In this document: in pieces, positions 42,343 to 50,529 of the stretch
Position numbering within the stretch: the first letter of the stretch is position 1
Layout of the letters: the number at the start of each line of letters is the position of its first letter
Source of the DNA: Modicisalibacter sp049808615
GTDB taxonomy: Bacteria; Pseudomonadota; Gammaproteobacteria; Pseudomonadales; Halomonadaceae
Length of the DNA: 64,000 bases
Reading direction: 5' to 3'
Assembly (NCBI RefSeq): GCF_049808615.1
Contig: NZ_JBNCAN010000016.1
Span: 41,797 to 105,796 of the forward strand
Notes under the pieces: model-generated
Seen by the model: the letters and a program-made list of their open reading frames with translations, nothing else
Database searches by the model: none
What the model was told of the DNA's origin: nothing
Translations under genes and position numbers: made by a program

Positions 42343-44283
42343 ATGCTGCAGAACAACGCGCTGCTGGCGCAGCTCAAGCAACAGATCCGTGAAACCACCC
42401 CTCGCGTGGAAGGTGTCATCAAGGGCACCGATCGTGGTTTCGGCTTTCTAGAAACCGATAATGGCGATTCCTACTTCGTGCCGCCTCCCGCCATGAAGCA
42501 GGTCCTGCATGGCGACCGTGTCGAAGCGGTCCTCAAGGAGGAAGGCGACAAGAAGTCCGTCGAACCTGAAAAACTGCTCGAGGCCGGTCTGGATCGCTTC
42601 ATCGCACGGGTGCAGAAACGTGACGGTCGTCTGGCGGTGATTCCCGATCATCCTTCTATCAACAACGTGCTCAAGGCGCGCATCAAACGCAGCCTCGATG
42701 AAGACAGCATCGATGACGGCGATTGGATCGTCGCCCGCCTGGTGCGCCATCCGCTCAAACCGGACGATCGTGCCTTCTTCAGTCAGATCGATGAACTGAT
42801 CGCCAAGCATGACGATCCAGCAGTGCCCTGGCGTGTCACCCTAGCCCGCCATGCGCTGGAGCAGGCCTCCCCACAAACCGACGATGATTGGTCGTTGGCA
42901 GACGAAGGACTCGAGCGGGAAGATCTCACCGCCATGCCTTTCTTCACCATCGATGGTGAAAAGACCCGGGACATGGACGATGCGCTTTATATCGAGTCGC
43001 GTCCCGAAGGTGGCTGGCGCCTGAGCGTGGCGATAGCCGACCCCACCGGCTATGTCGCTGAGGGGCATGCCGCCGATCTGGAAGCCCAGACTCGTGCGTT
43101 TACGGTCTATCTGCCGGGCCAGAACGTGACCATGCTACCGGAAACTCTTGCCGACGATCTTTGCTCGCTCAAGGAAGGCGAAGAACGTCCAGCGCTGGTC
43201 TGCACCTTGGATATCGAGGCGGACGGGGCGCTAGGCAGCTATCGTTTCTTCGCTGCCATCATGCGTTCTCATGCGCGCCTTGTTTACGACTCAGTCTCGG
43301 ATTGGCTCGAGAACAAGGGGGATTGGTCTCCGGAAAATGCGATTGGCGAACAGCTCAAGGCCCTGGCGGCCATCACTGAGGCCCGCACCGATTGGCGGGC
43401 ACAGCACGCCTTGGTGTTCAAGGATCGCCCCGATTACGTCTTCGATCTCGACGCCGCTGGCAATGTGCTCGACGTGCGTATCGAGGATCGGCGTATCGCC
43501 AATCGTATGATCGAAGAATCAATGATTGCCGCCAATGCCTGCTGTGCCGATTTGCTGGCCGAAAAGGTGGGCCATGGCATCTTCAATGTGCATCGCGCCT
43601 TCGAACCCGAAAAGGCCGATGCGGCGCTGGAATTTCTCACCGCCCAGCAGATCGAGGTTGCGCGGGAAGCCTTGCTTGAATTACCCCGCTATCGCGAACT
43701 CAAACGTGCCCTGGAAGAGCGCAACGATGCCTGGCTGGATGCGCGTCTGCGTCGCTTCCAGGGGTTTACCAGCATGTCAGCGCGACCCGGCCCGCATTTT
43801 GGCTTGGGACTTGCCGCCTACGCGACCTGGACCTCGCCGATCCGCAAGTACGGCGATATGGTCAATCACCGCCTCATCAAGCGCGTACTCAAGAATGAGC
43901 AGGCCCCTGCCGAGGCCAGCGAAGCACTGACCGAGCGACTCACCGAACGACGCAAGCTCAACCGTATGGCGGAGCGCGATGTCAAGGACTGGCTCTACGT
44001 ACGCTACCTCACGCCGGCCGCAAAGGATCAGCAAGCCTTCGACGCTGAAATCGTCGCTATCAACCGGGGGGGTATGCGTGCTCGCCTCGTCGCCAATGGC
44101 GCGACCGTCTTCATTCCTGCTCCCTTGATGCACAGCGATCGTGACAAGGTCGTGATCGACGACAAGGAAGGCCGTGTGCACATCGAAGACGAAGAACGCT
44201 TCAAGCTGGGCGATGCCATTCAGGTAATACTCACCGAGGCTCGGGAGGATACTCGTTCGTTGGTTGCCCGCCCCGCTTCCTGA
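42343..44283 (+). CDS. rnb: Exoribonuclease II
   Basis: RNase II degrades single-stranded RNA 3' to 5' and is a main mRNA turnover enzyme. The 646-residue protein has two N-terminal cold-shock domains (RGFGFLETDNGDSYFV in the first), the catalytic RNB domain with the metal-binding aspartates in IDGEKTRDMDDALYI, and a C-terminal S1 domain (about 555-640). Its length is close to the Escherichia coli enzyme (644) and much shorter than RNase R, which has a long C-terminal tail. The Tyr-containing YATWTSPIRKYGDMVNHR block is present. A strong terminator follows. Confidence 0.95.
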   Translation: MLQNNALLAQLKQQIRETTPRVEGVIKGTDRGFGFLETDNGDSYFVPPPAMKQVLHGDRVEAVLKEEGDKKSVEPEKLLEAGLDRFIARVQKRDGRLAVIPDHPSINNVLKARIKRSLDEDSIDDGDWIVARLVRHPLKPDDRAFFSQIDELIAKHDDPAVPWRVTLARHALEQASPQTDDDWSLADEGLEREDLTAMPFFTIDGEKTRDMDDALYIESRPEGGWRLSVAIADPTGYVAEGHAADLEAQTRAFTVYLPGQNVTMLPETLADDLCSLKEGEERPALVCTLDIEADGALGSYRFFAAIMRSHARLVYDSVSDWLENKGDWSPENAIGEQLKALAAITEARTDWRAQHALVFKDRPDYVFDLDAAGNVLDVRIEDRRIANRMIEESMIAANACCADLLAEKVGHGIFNVHRAFEPEKADAALEFLTAQQIEVAREALLELPRYRELKRALEERNDAWLDARLRRFQGFTSMSARPGPHFGLGLAAYATWTSPIRKYGDMVNHRLIKRVLKNEQAPAEASEALTERLTERRKLNRMAERDVKDWLYVRYLTPAAKDQQAFDAEIVAINRGGMRARLVANGATVFIPAPLMHSDRDKVVIDDKEGRVHIEDEERFKLGDAIQVILTEAREDTRSLVARPAS

Positions 44284-44335
44284 ACCTGCATCTTTCCTGG
44301 CTTTTCTCCTCCCCTCTCCAGCAGCTTTCATTTCC

Positions 44336-44373
44336 ACGACGAATATCGAACTCTCGGTATTCGTCGTTTTTTT
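44336..44373 (+). terminator. Intrinsic terminator of rnb
   Basis: A 10-bp perfect stem (ACGACGAATA / TATTCGTCGT), extended inwards by TCGA/TCGG with one wobble pair, is followed by seven T. It lies 52 bases after the rnb stop. Confidence 0.92.
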
Positions 44374-44399
44374 GCAAGGCTTTTGACAGTCGAACCCTC

Positions 44400-44700
44400 T
44401 TGCGAGTAATACCCCCTCCTCAAGTGTTACTGAACGTCATTCAAATGATTTTTTTTGTACCATATAAGACATACTCGTTAATTTACAAACACTGTTTTTA
44501 ACGTTTAATGAGGGTTAAAACCTTGCTTTTTCAGGGCATTATAAAGATCAAGCAAATAAAATTACTTTCATAATTCTATTAGCATTAAAAAAATGCTCAT
44601 TATCAACAAAATCAGCCTATTGCCACTAGGTTCGCTTACTCGTTAGCATGCGCGGCGACTTCGCCTTTACTCCAGGGAAAGGACAAACAAAAAGGCAGGT
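44400..44700. other. AT-rich non-coding stretch before the RTX gene
   Basis: By eye this stretch is far richer in A and T than the rest of the window, with homopolymer runs of T and A. It contains a palindrome AGCATT-AAAAA-AATGCT at 44581-44597 and no credible gene. Such composition is typical of sites bound by xenogeneic silencers or of acquired DNA; that is inference. Confidence 0.6.
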
Positions 44701-44704
44701 TCAA

Positions 44705-44751
44705 CACACCATCAATCGTGTGACTCGTACCCGAGTCTCTGAAGGGAGACT
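44705..44751 (+). promoter_or_regulatory. Structured leader with overlapping hairpins
   Basis: Three short perfect inverted repeats are packed here: CACAC/GTGTG (44705-44722), GACTCG-TACC-CGAGTC (44722-44737) and AGTCTC-TGAAGG-GAGACT (44734-44751). The second and third share bases 44734-44737, so they cannot both fold. The right arm of the third covers the GGGAG that would serve the 24-codon ORF starting at 44757. This looks like a regulatory 5' leader. Confidence 0.5.
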
Positions 44752-44756
44752 TGAGT

Positions 44757-44831
44757 ATGAAAATGAACCTGGCACAACCGATCTTTTTATTGTGCCTCAT
44801 TTGTTCACTGGAGATAGTGCATGAGCAGTAG
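44757..44831 (+). CDS. 24-residue hydrophobic leader ORF upstream of the RTX gene
   Basis: An ATG at 44757, with AGGGAG 8 bases ahead, opens a 24-residue frame beginning MKMNLAQPIFLLCLICSLEI. It has a charged start and a hydrophobic core with two cysteines, like a signal peptide or short membrane peptide. It ends at TAG 44829-44831, 11 bases inside the RTX gene, in a different frame. It could be a leader peptide whose translation couples to the RTX gene, or the remains of a signal sequence split off by a frameshift. Whether it is translated is not known. Confidence 0.4.
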   Translation: MKMNLAQPIFLLCLICSLEIVHEQ

Positions 44832-46704
44832 CAATACCATCCACGCGGGTACCGACACCAGCGCAAGAGAACTCGAAGAACTCATCGATAATGCACCTCG
44901 GGGTGCCACCATCAAGCTCTCGTCAGGCAATTACACCTTAGACGACTCCATCAACATTACCCGCTCCGATATTTCTCTGGTTGGCTCCGGCTCGGACAAG
45001 ACGACTCTCACCTTCAGTGACAAGGCTCTTGACCGGAATGACACCTACGGTCTGCGCCTGGATGGTCAAGAGAATTGGGACATGGGTCGCCTTGCCTCAA
45101 GCATCGATAAGGGCTCACGGCAATTGAAACTGGATCAGGAACACGACCTGGAAGCAGGCGATACGGTGCGCATCTGGCAGGACAACGATTCGGAGTTCCT
45201 CGACGAGATCGGCGATACTTCCTGGCGCAAACAGAAGTATGCCGAGCTACGCACGAGTATGGCCAAGGTGGAGTCCGTCGATGGCAAAAGCGTGAAATTA
45301 GACCGCGGCGTTCATTTCGATTTTGACCGAGGCGACACTGAGGTCGAGCGTCTTGAAACAGTGGATGACGTCACGCTGGAAGGCTTCACCATCGATTTCG
45401 AACCTGACGATCCGGACCCCAGCGCCTTCAAGAACACCATGCCGGAGCTCAAGAATTACAGCGCGCTTTCTCTCAATGGCACGGTGGATAGCGAATTGTC
45501 CGACATCAAGGTCGTCGATACGCCTTCGGTGGCATTTCGCTTTTCCAAGTCCCTGGATAGCGACGTCAACGACATCGAGGCCGAGGGTTCCTTCAACAAG
45601 GGCAGTGGTGGTAACGGCTATGCCTATGAGTTGCACGAGAGCTACGACGGCGACTTCACCAATCTGACGGACAGCGGCATGCGGCATGGTCTACTGTTCG
45701 CCTCCTGGCGCTCCTCCGTGGGCAATGATGTTCAGATCGACTCCACTGACCGGGATATCAACTTCCATGGCGGGCGCGATCATGACAATACCGTTCACGT
45801 GGAAAGATCCATTCGTGATGAGGCCGGCGACAACCTGTCACCGACGCTCTGGATCAATTCGGGGGGTGAAAGCTTCGGCGCCATCACCGATGAAGAGGCC
45901 AATGAGGTCACCTTCGATTATGTCATGGGCAGCCGCCGCGATGATGATGTGAATGGCTCCGATGACGGCGTCTATCTCAACGGCGGTCTGGGCAACGATA
46001 CCCTGAACGGCGGTGACGGCGATGACATCCTTCAAGGAGGCCCGGGCAACGACTGGATCGATGGCGACGATATCCTCGATGGCGGTGATGGCGACGATAC
46101 TGCCCGCTACACCCAGGATTACGATGACTACGATATCTGGTTCGATGATGGCGAGGTATTCGTCAAGCACAAGGACAAGGGCAGCCGGGATACCCTGGAT
46201 AACATCGAGAAGATAGTCTTCGGCGACGGCACCGTACTCGACACCAAATCCAAGGATACCTGGGACGGTGATGAGCTCGAGCGCCCCAGCATTTCGGATA
46301 TTCTCGATAACGGCTCGGGTTCTTCGGAAGAAGCCGATTCCGAGTCGGATGTTGCGATTATCGGCAAGCACGTGAGCACTTGGTCAAAAGGCCATGTCAC
46401 CGAAATCATCGTCGAAAATACGTCGGATGAAGACATTGCCGATCCCGAGATTTCCTTTGATCTTTCCAGCGACATAGACACGCTCTGGAATGGCCGTATC
46501 ATCGACGACGAAAACGGCTATCGGATCGCCGATGACAATAGCAATACCCTCGAATCGGGTGAATCCTGGCGCTTCGTCTTCAAGACCTATAACGACGAGG
46601 CTGAACTGCCCAACAACGTCAATATTCAGGATGGAAATGGCTCGGACCTAAACGCGCTATTGGTCGGCACAAATGAGCAATCCTACGACGATGTCATCGC
46701 TTAG
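44821..46704 (+). CDS. Secreted beta-helix protein with RTX repeats and CBM2-like C terminus
   Basis: The 627-residue, very acidic protein has no signal peptide. Residues 10-375 look like a right-handed parallel beta-helix: it opens with a pectate-lyase/alginate-epimerase style start (ATIKLSSGNYTLDDSINI, then ISLVGSGSDKTTL) and goes on in short strands. Residues 388-426 hold four RTX nonapeptides (GGLGNDTLN, GGDGDDILQ, GGPGNDWID, GGDGDDTAR), which bind calcium and are usual in type I secretion substrates, followed by a DTLDNIEKIVFGDG motif. Residues 510-605 resemble a CBM2 cellulose-binding domain (WSKGHVTEIIVENTS, DTLWNGRI, TLESGESWRFVF). Polysaccharide lyase, epimerase or adhesin roles are all possible. 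No secretion genes are adjacent. GGAG lies 7 bases before the ATG. Confidence 0.8.
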   Translation: MSSSNTIHAGTDTSARELEELIDNAPRGATIKLSSGNYTLDDSINITRSDISLVGSGSDKTTLTFSDKALDRNDTYGLRLDGQENWDMGRLASSIDKGSRQLKLDQEHDLEAGDTVRIWQDNDSEFLDEIGDTSWRKQKYAELRTSMAKVESVDGKSVKLDRGVHFDFDRGDTEVERLETVDDVTLEGFTIDFEPDDPDPSAFKNTMPELKNYSALSLNGTVDSELSDIKVVDTPSVAFRFSKSLDSDVNDIEAEGSFNKGSGGNGYAYELHESYDGDFTNLTDSGMRHGLLFASWRSSVGNDVQIDSTDRDINFHGGRDHDNTVHVERSIRDEAGDNLSPTLWINSGGESFGAITDEEANEVTFDYVMGSRRDDDVNGSDDGVYLNGGLGNDTLNGGDGDDILQGGPGNDWIDGDDILDGGDGDDTARYTQDYDDYDIWFDDGEVFVKHKDKGSRDTLDNIEKIVFGDGTVLDTKSKDTWDGDELERPSISDILDNGSGSSEEADSESDVAIIGKHVSTWSKGHVTEIIVENTSDEDIADPEISFDLSSDIDTLWNGRIIDDENGYRIADDNSNTLESGESWRFVFKTYNDEAELPNNVNIQDGNGSDLNALLVGTNEQSYDDVIA

Positions 46705-46734
46705 GGGATGATGATTCTATGAAGGCTGATCATG

Positions 46735-46763
46735 GCCGAGCCCGTTCTGGGCTCGGCTTTTTT
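46735..46763 (+). terminator. Intrinsic terminator of the RTX gene
   Basis: A perfect 9-bp stem GCCGAGCCC-GTTCT-GGGCTCGGC is followed by six T, 30 bases after the RTX stop. Confidence 0.93.
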
Positions 46764-46803
46764 CGATCTAGTGCACTTTCACTGCTTTTGCATTCTTGAT
46801 ACT

Positions 46804-46829
46804 AAAAAGGCACCCGAAGGTGCCTTTTT
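46804..46829. terminator. Bidirectional terminator after sucD
   Basis: AAAAAGGCACC-CGAA-GGTGCCTTTTT is a perfect stem with T runs on both strands. It lies 27 bases past the sucD stop and ends the minus-strand TCA operon. Confidence 0.9.
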
Positions 46830-46856
46830 AATGCTAACGAGCGTGCATGGTTCAGC

Positions 46857-47729
46857 TTACCAACCGGTTGCCTGCTTGAGCGCATCACCGATTTCCGCAA
46901 GAGAACGCACGGTCTTGACGCCCGCTTCTTCGAGAGCCGCGAACTTCTCATCCGCAGTACCCTTGCCGCCGGCGATGATGGCACCGGCATGGCCCATTCG
47001 CTTACCGGGAGGCGCGGTGACGCCCGCGATATAGGCGACGACCGGCTTGGAAACATGCTCCTTGATATAGGCAGCCGCTTCTTCCTCGGCGGTGCCGCCG
47101 ATCTCACCGATCATGACGATCGCCTCGGTCTTGGGGTCCTTCTCGAACAGCTCGAGGATATCGATGAAGGTAGAGCCCGGAATCGGATCGCCGCCGATAC
47201 CCACGCAGGTCGATTGGCCAAAGCCATGGTCGGTCGTCTGCTTGACCGCTTCGTAAGTCAAGGTGCCTGAGCGGGACACGATCCCCACACGGCCAGGCTT
47301 ATGGATGTGGCCCGGCATGATGCCGATCTTGCTCTCACCCGGCGTGATCACGCCCGGGCAATTCGGGCCGATAAGACGCACGCCCAATTCGTCGCACTTG
47401 ATCTTGGCCTCGAGCATGTCCAGTGTCGGAATGCCTTCGGTGATGCAAACGATCAGCTTGATACCGCCATTGGCGGCTTCGAGGATCGAGTCCTTGCAGA
47501 ACGGCGCCGGCACATAGATGACCGAGGCCTCGGCGCCGGTCTTCTTCACGGCTTCCTTGACCGTATTGAATACCGGCAGGCCCAGATGCTCCTGGCCACC
47601 CTTGCCCGGGGTCACGCCACCGACCATCTGGGTGCCGTAGTCGATCGCCTGCTCCGAATGGAAGGTGCCCTGGCCGCCAGTGAACCCCTGACAGATGACC
47701 TTGGTGCTTTTGTCGATCAAGATACTCAT
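46857..47729 (-). CDS. sucD: Succinyl-CoA synthetase, alpha subunit
   Basis: SucD with SucC converts succinyl-CoA to succinate with formation of ATP or GTP. The 290-residue protein begins MSILIDKSTKVICQGFTGGQGTFHSEQ and has the CoA-binding loop, the GPNCPGVITPGESKIGIMPG segment and the catalytic histidine region GRVGIVSRSGTLTYEA ... GHAGAIIAGGKGTADEK. Its ATG overlaps the sucC stop by one base (TAATG), so the two subunits are co-translated. It is the last gene of the sdh-suc cluster, with a terminator downstream. Confidence 0.98.
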   Translation of the reverse strand: MSILIDKSTKVICQGFTGGQGTFHSEQAIDYGTQMVGGVTPGKGGQEHLGLPVFNTVKEAVKKTGAEASVIYVPAPFCKDSILEAANGGIKLIVCITEGIPTLDMLEAKIKCDELGVRLIGPNCPGVITPGESKIGIMPGHIHKPGRVGIVSRSGTLTYEAVKQTTDHGFGQSTCVGIGGDPIPGSTFIDILELFEKDPKTEAIVMIGEIGGTAEEEAAAYIKEHVSKPVVAYIAGVTAPPGKRMGHAGAIIAGGKGTADEKFAALEEAGVKTVRSLAEIGDALKQATGW

Positions 47730-48895
47730 TACTTGCCCTCCGCCGCTTTAACCACCTGCTGCGCAGCGTCAGACAGACTGGTAGCCGCGATGATGTTCAA
47801 ACCACTGGACGCCAGCTTATCGGCACCCAGCTCGGCGTTGTTGCCTTCCAGACGAACCACGACCGGCACATTGACGCCGACCTGCTCCACTGCCCCGATG
47901 ATACCTTCGGCGATCATGTCGCAGCGCACGATACCGCCGAAGATATTGACCAGAACCGCCTTCACCGAGGTATCCGAAAGAATGATCTTGAAGGCTTCGG
48001 CAACACGCTCCTTGGTGGCGCCACCGCCGACATCAAGGAAGTTCGCCGGCTGACCGCCATTGAGCTTGATGATGTCCATGGTGCCCATGGCCAGGCCCGC
48101 GCCATTGACCATGCAGCCGATATTGCCGTCGAGAGCGACGTAATTGAGCTCCCACTTCTGGGCATCGGCTTCGCGCTCGTCTTCCTGAGAAGGGTCGCGC
48201 ATGGCCTGCAGATCGGGATGACGATAGAGCGCGTTGCCGTCGAGGCCGATCTTGGCATCCAGGCAGTGCAGGTTGCCCTGCTCGTTGATGACCAGCGGAT
48301 TGATCTCGAGCAGCGCCAGATCCTTATCCTGGAACATCTTGGAAAGCCCCAGGAATATCTTGGTGAACTGCTTGATCTGGTCGCCTTTCAGACCTAGCTC
48401 GAAGGCCAGTTCCCGTGCCTGATAAGGCTGTGCACCTACCAGCGGGTCGATTTCTGCCTTGAGAATTTTTTCAGGCGTTTCCTCGGCAACCTTCTCGATC
48501 TCGACACCACCTTCAGTGGACGCCATGAACACTACACGCCGGGTACCACGGTCGACGACAGCGCCTAGATACAGCTCATTGGCGATATCGGTGCAGGTCT
48601 CGACCAGAATCTTGGAGACCGGCTGTCCGTTCTCATCGGTCTGGAAGGTGACGAGATTCTTGCCCAGCCATTGTTCAGCGAACGCCTTGGCTTCATCAGC
48701 GCTCTTGACCAGCTTGACGCCGCCCGCCTTACCTCGGCCACCAGCGTGTACCTGGGCCTTGACGACCCACATGCTGCCGCCAATCTTCTTGCAGGCATCC
48801 GCCGCTTCGCTGGGGGTATCCACGGCAAAGCCTTTGGATACGGGCAGGCCATAGTCGGCAAACAGCTGTTTGCTCTGATATTCGTGAAGGTTCAT
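47729..48895 (-). CDS. sucC: Succinyl-CoA synthetase, beta subunit
   Basis: SucC carries the nucleotide-binding ATP-grasp domain of succinyl-CoA synthetase. The 388-residue protein starts MNLHEYQSKQLFADYG, the near-invariant start of this family, and has VKAQVHAGGRGKAGGVKL and the C-terminal INIFGGI-type segment (VNIFGGIVRCDMIAEGI) that pairs with SucD. The frame continues upstream by 35 codons, but nothing there fits the family. It precedes sucD with a 1-base overlap and follows lpdA by 137 bases. Confidence 0.98.
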   Translation of the reverse strand: MNLHEYQSKQLFADYGLPVSKGFAVDTPSEAADACKKIGGSMWVVKAQVHAGGRGKAGGVKLVKSADEAKAFAEQWLGKNLVTFQTDENGQPVSKILVETCTDIANELYLGAVVDRGTRRVVFMASTEGGVEIEKVAEETPEKILKAEIDPLVGAQPYQARELAFELGLKGDQIKQFTKIFLGLSKMFQDKDLALLEINPLVINEQGNLHCLDAKIGLDGNALYRHPDLQAMRDPSQEDEREADAQKWELNYVALDGNIGCMVNGAGLAMGTMDIIKLNGGQPANFLDVGGGATKERVAEAFKIILSDTSVKAVLVNIFGGIVRCDMIAEGIIGAVEQVGVNVPVVVRLEGNNAELGADKLASSGLNIIAATSLSDAAQQVVKAAEGK

Positions 48896-49032
48896 CGTGT
48901 CATGCCATTGGTTGCATGTGACTCGAATGACAGCCGGAGGCAAGCCACGTTCAAGGCCTGCCTTGGCCATCCCCCTCGCCCGCGAATGCGGACGATACAT
49001 CGCAAAGGATCGCCCCTTACGGGTGCGACGCT

Positions 49033-50490
49033 TTATTCCTTGCCTTTTTGTTTCGTGCGCTTCTTGCGGTTGGCCATGTGAATCGCATGACCTTCCACCG
49101 CCAGGGCAGCCTCGTGCACAACCTCGGAAACGGTCGGGTGGGCGTAGCAGGTCAGTGCCAGATCTTCTGCACTGGAACCGAACTCCATGGCGATAACGCC
49201 TTGAGCGATCAACTCACCAGCATGCTGCCCGACGATATGCACCCCGAGGATGCGATCGGTCTCGGCATCGGCGATGATCTTGGCCAGACCTTCCGTGGCA
49301 TTGTTGGCCATCGCACGACCACTGGCCGCGTATGAGAAGGTGCCGCTCTTGACTTCGATACCTTCGGACTTGGCTTCCTGCTCGTTCATACCGACCCAGG
49401 CCACTTCCGGAGCCGTGTAGATAACGCAAGGAATGGCGTCATAATTCATCTCGGCCTTATGGCCGGCGATGATATCCGCCACCATGATGCCCTCTTCCGA
49501 GGCTTTGTGGGCCAACATCTGACCGCGCACCGCATCGCCGATAGCATAGACACCCGGCACGCTGGTACGGCAATGATCGTCCACGAAGATGAAGCCGCGC
49601 TCGTCGAGCTTGACCCCGGCATCATCATCGAGCACCCCCTTGGTATAAGGCCGACGACCGACACAGACGATCACCTTGTCGAAGGTCTGCTCCTGCTCGC
49701 CCTTGCTGTCGGTGTACTTGACCAGTACTTCCTTATCCTTGATCTCGGAACCGGTAACCCGAGCACCCATCTTGATGTCGAGCCCCTGCTTGGTCAGCAG
49801 CTTCTGAGTCTCCTTGGCCACATCCTTATCGACCATCGGCAAGAAGGTGTCCATGGCTTCGAGCATGGTGACCTCGCTGCCAAGGCGATTCCACACGCTG
49901 CCCAATTCGAGGCCGATGACCCCGGCGCCGATCACACCCAGACGCTTGGGTGTCTCTTCGAACTCCAGCGCACCGGTAGAGTCGACGATCAGTCCTTCGG
50001 TCAGCGGCGTGGGCGGAATCTCTACCGGCACGGAACCCGTAGCGATGACGATGTTGTCGGCTTCATAGGTCGCCTTCTCGCCATCCTTGTCAGTCACCTC
50101 GACCTTGCCCTTCGAAAGCACCTTGCCGGTACCCTCCAGGGGAGTGACGCCATTGGCCTTGAACAGGCTGGAGATACCGCCGGTCAAGTTGGAGACGATC
50201 TTGTCCTTGCGGGCCATCATTTTCTTGACGTCCATCTTGACGTCACCGGTCTCGATACCGATGTCACCGAAATCATGCTTGGCCTCGACATACTTGTGCG
50301 AGGCCTCGAGCAGCGCTTTCGATGGAATGCAGCCCACGTTGAGGCAGGTACCGCCATGCACGGTCTTGCCCTTCTTGTTGACCCATTTTTCGACACAAGC
50401 GGTTTTGAGTCCCATCTGGGCTGCACGAATTGCGGCAACGTAGCCCCCAGGGCCCGCACCAATGACGATCACATCGTATTTATCGGCCAT
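49033..50490 (-). CDS. lpdA: Dihydrolipoyl dehydrogenase (E3)
   Basis: E3 reoxidises dihydrolipoamide on E2 of the 2-oxoglutarate dehydrogenase complex (and perhaps others) with FAD and NAD+. The 485-residue protein has FAD site VIVIGAGPGGYVAA, redox cysteines in GGTCLNVGCIPSKALL, NAD site GVIGAGVIGLELGSVW and the C-terminal CYAHPTVSEVVHEAA base motif. The C-terminal end is basic (NRKKRTKQKGKE), a small oddity. The ATG at 50490 follows AGGAAGA. Its place between sucB and sucC, as in pseudomonads, marks it as the 2-oxoglutarate dehydrogenase E3. Confidence 0.97.
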   Translation of the reverse strand: MADKYDVIVIGAGPGGYVAAIRAAQMGLKTACVEKWVNKKGKTVHGGTCLNVGCIPSKALLEASHKYVEAKHDFGDIGIETGDVKMDVKKMMARKDKIVSNLTGGISSLFKANGVTPLEGTGKVLSKGKVEVTDKDGEKATYEADNIVIATGSVPVEIPPTPLTEGLIVDSTGALEFEETPKRLGVIGAGVIGLELGSVWNRLGSEVTMLEAMDTFLPMVDKDVAKETQKLLTKQGLDIKMGARVTGSEIKDKEVLVKYTDSKGEQEQTFDKVIVCVGRRPYTKGVLDDDAGVKLDERGFIFVDDHCRTSVPGVYAIGDAVRGQMLAHKASEEGIMVADIIAGHKAEMNYDAIPCVIYTAPEVAWVGMNEQEAKSEGIEVKSGTFSYAASGRAMANNATEGLAKIIADAETDRILGVHIVGQHAGELIAQGVIAMEFGSSAEDLALTCYAHPTVSEVVHEAALAVEGHAIHMANRKKRTKQKGKE

Positions 50491-50529
50491 GAAATCTTCC
50501 TGTTTGGTCAAATTTGGCTTGGTAGCGCA

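Noticed and set aside
46000..46110. CRISPR-like or other DNA repeat
   Set aside because: The short repeated DNA pattern is explained by RTX codons (GG-x-G-x-D) inside the reading frame.
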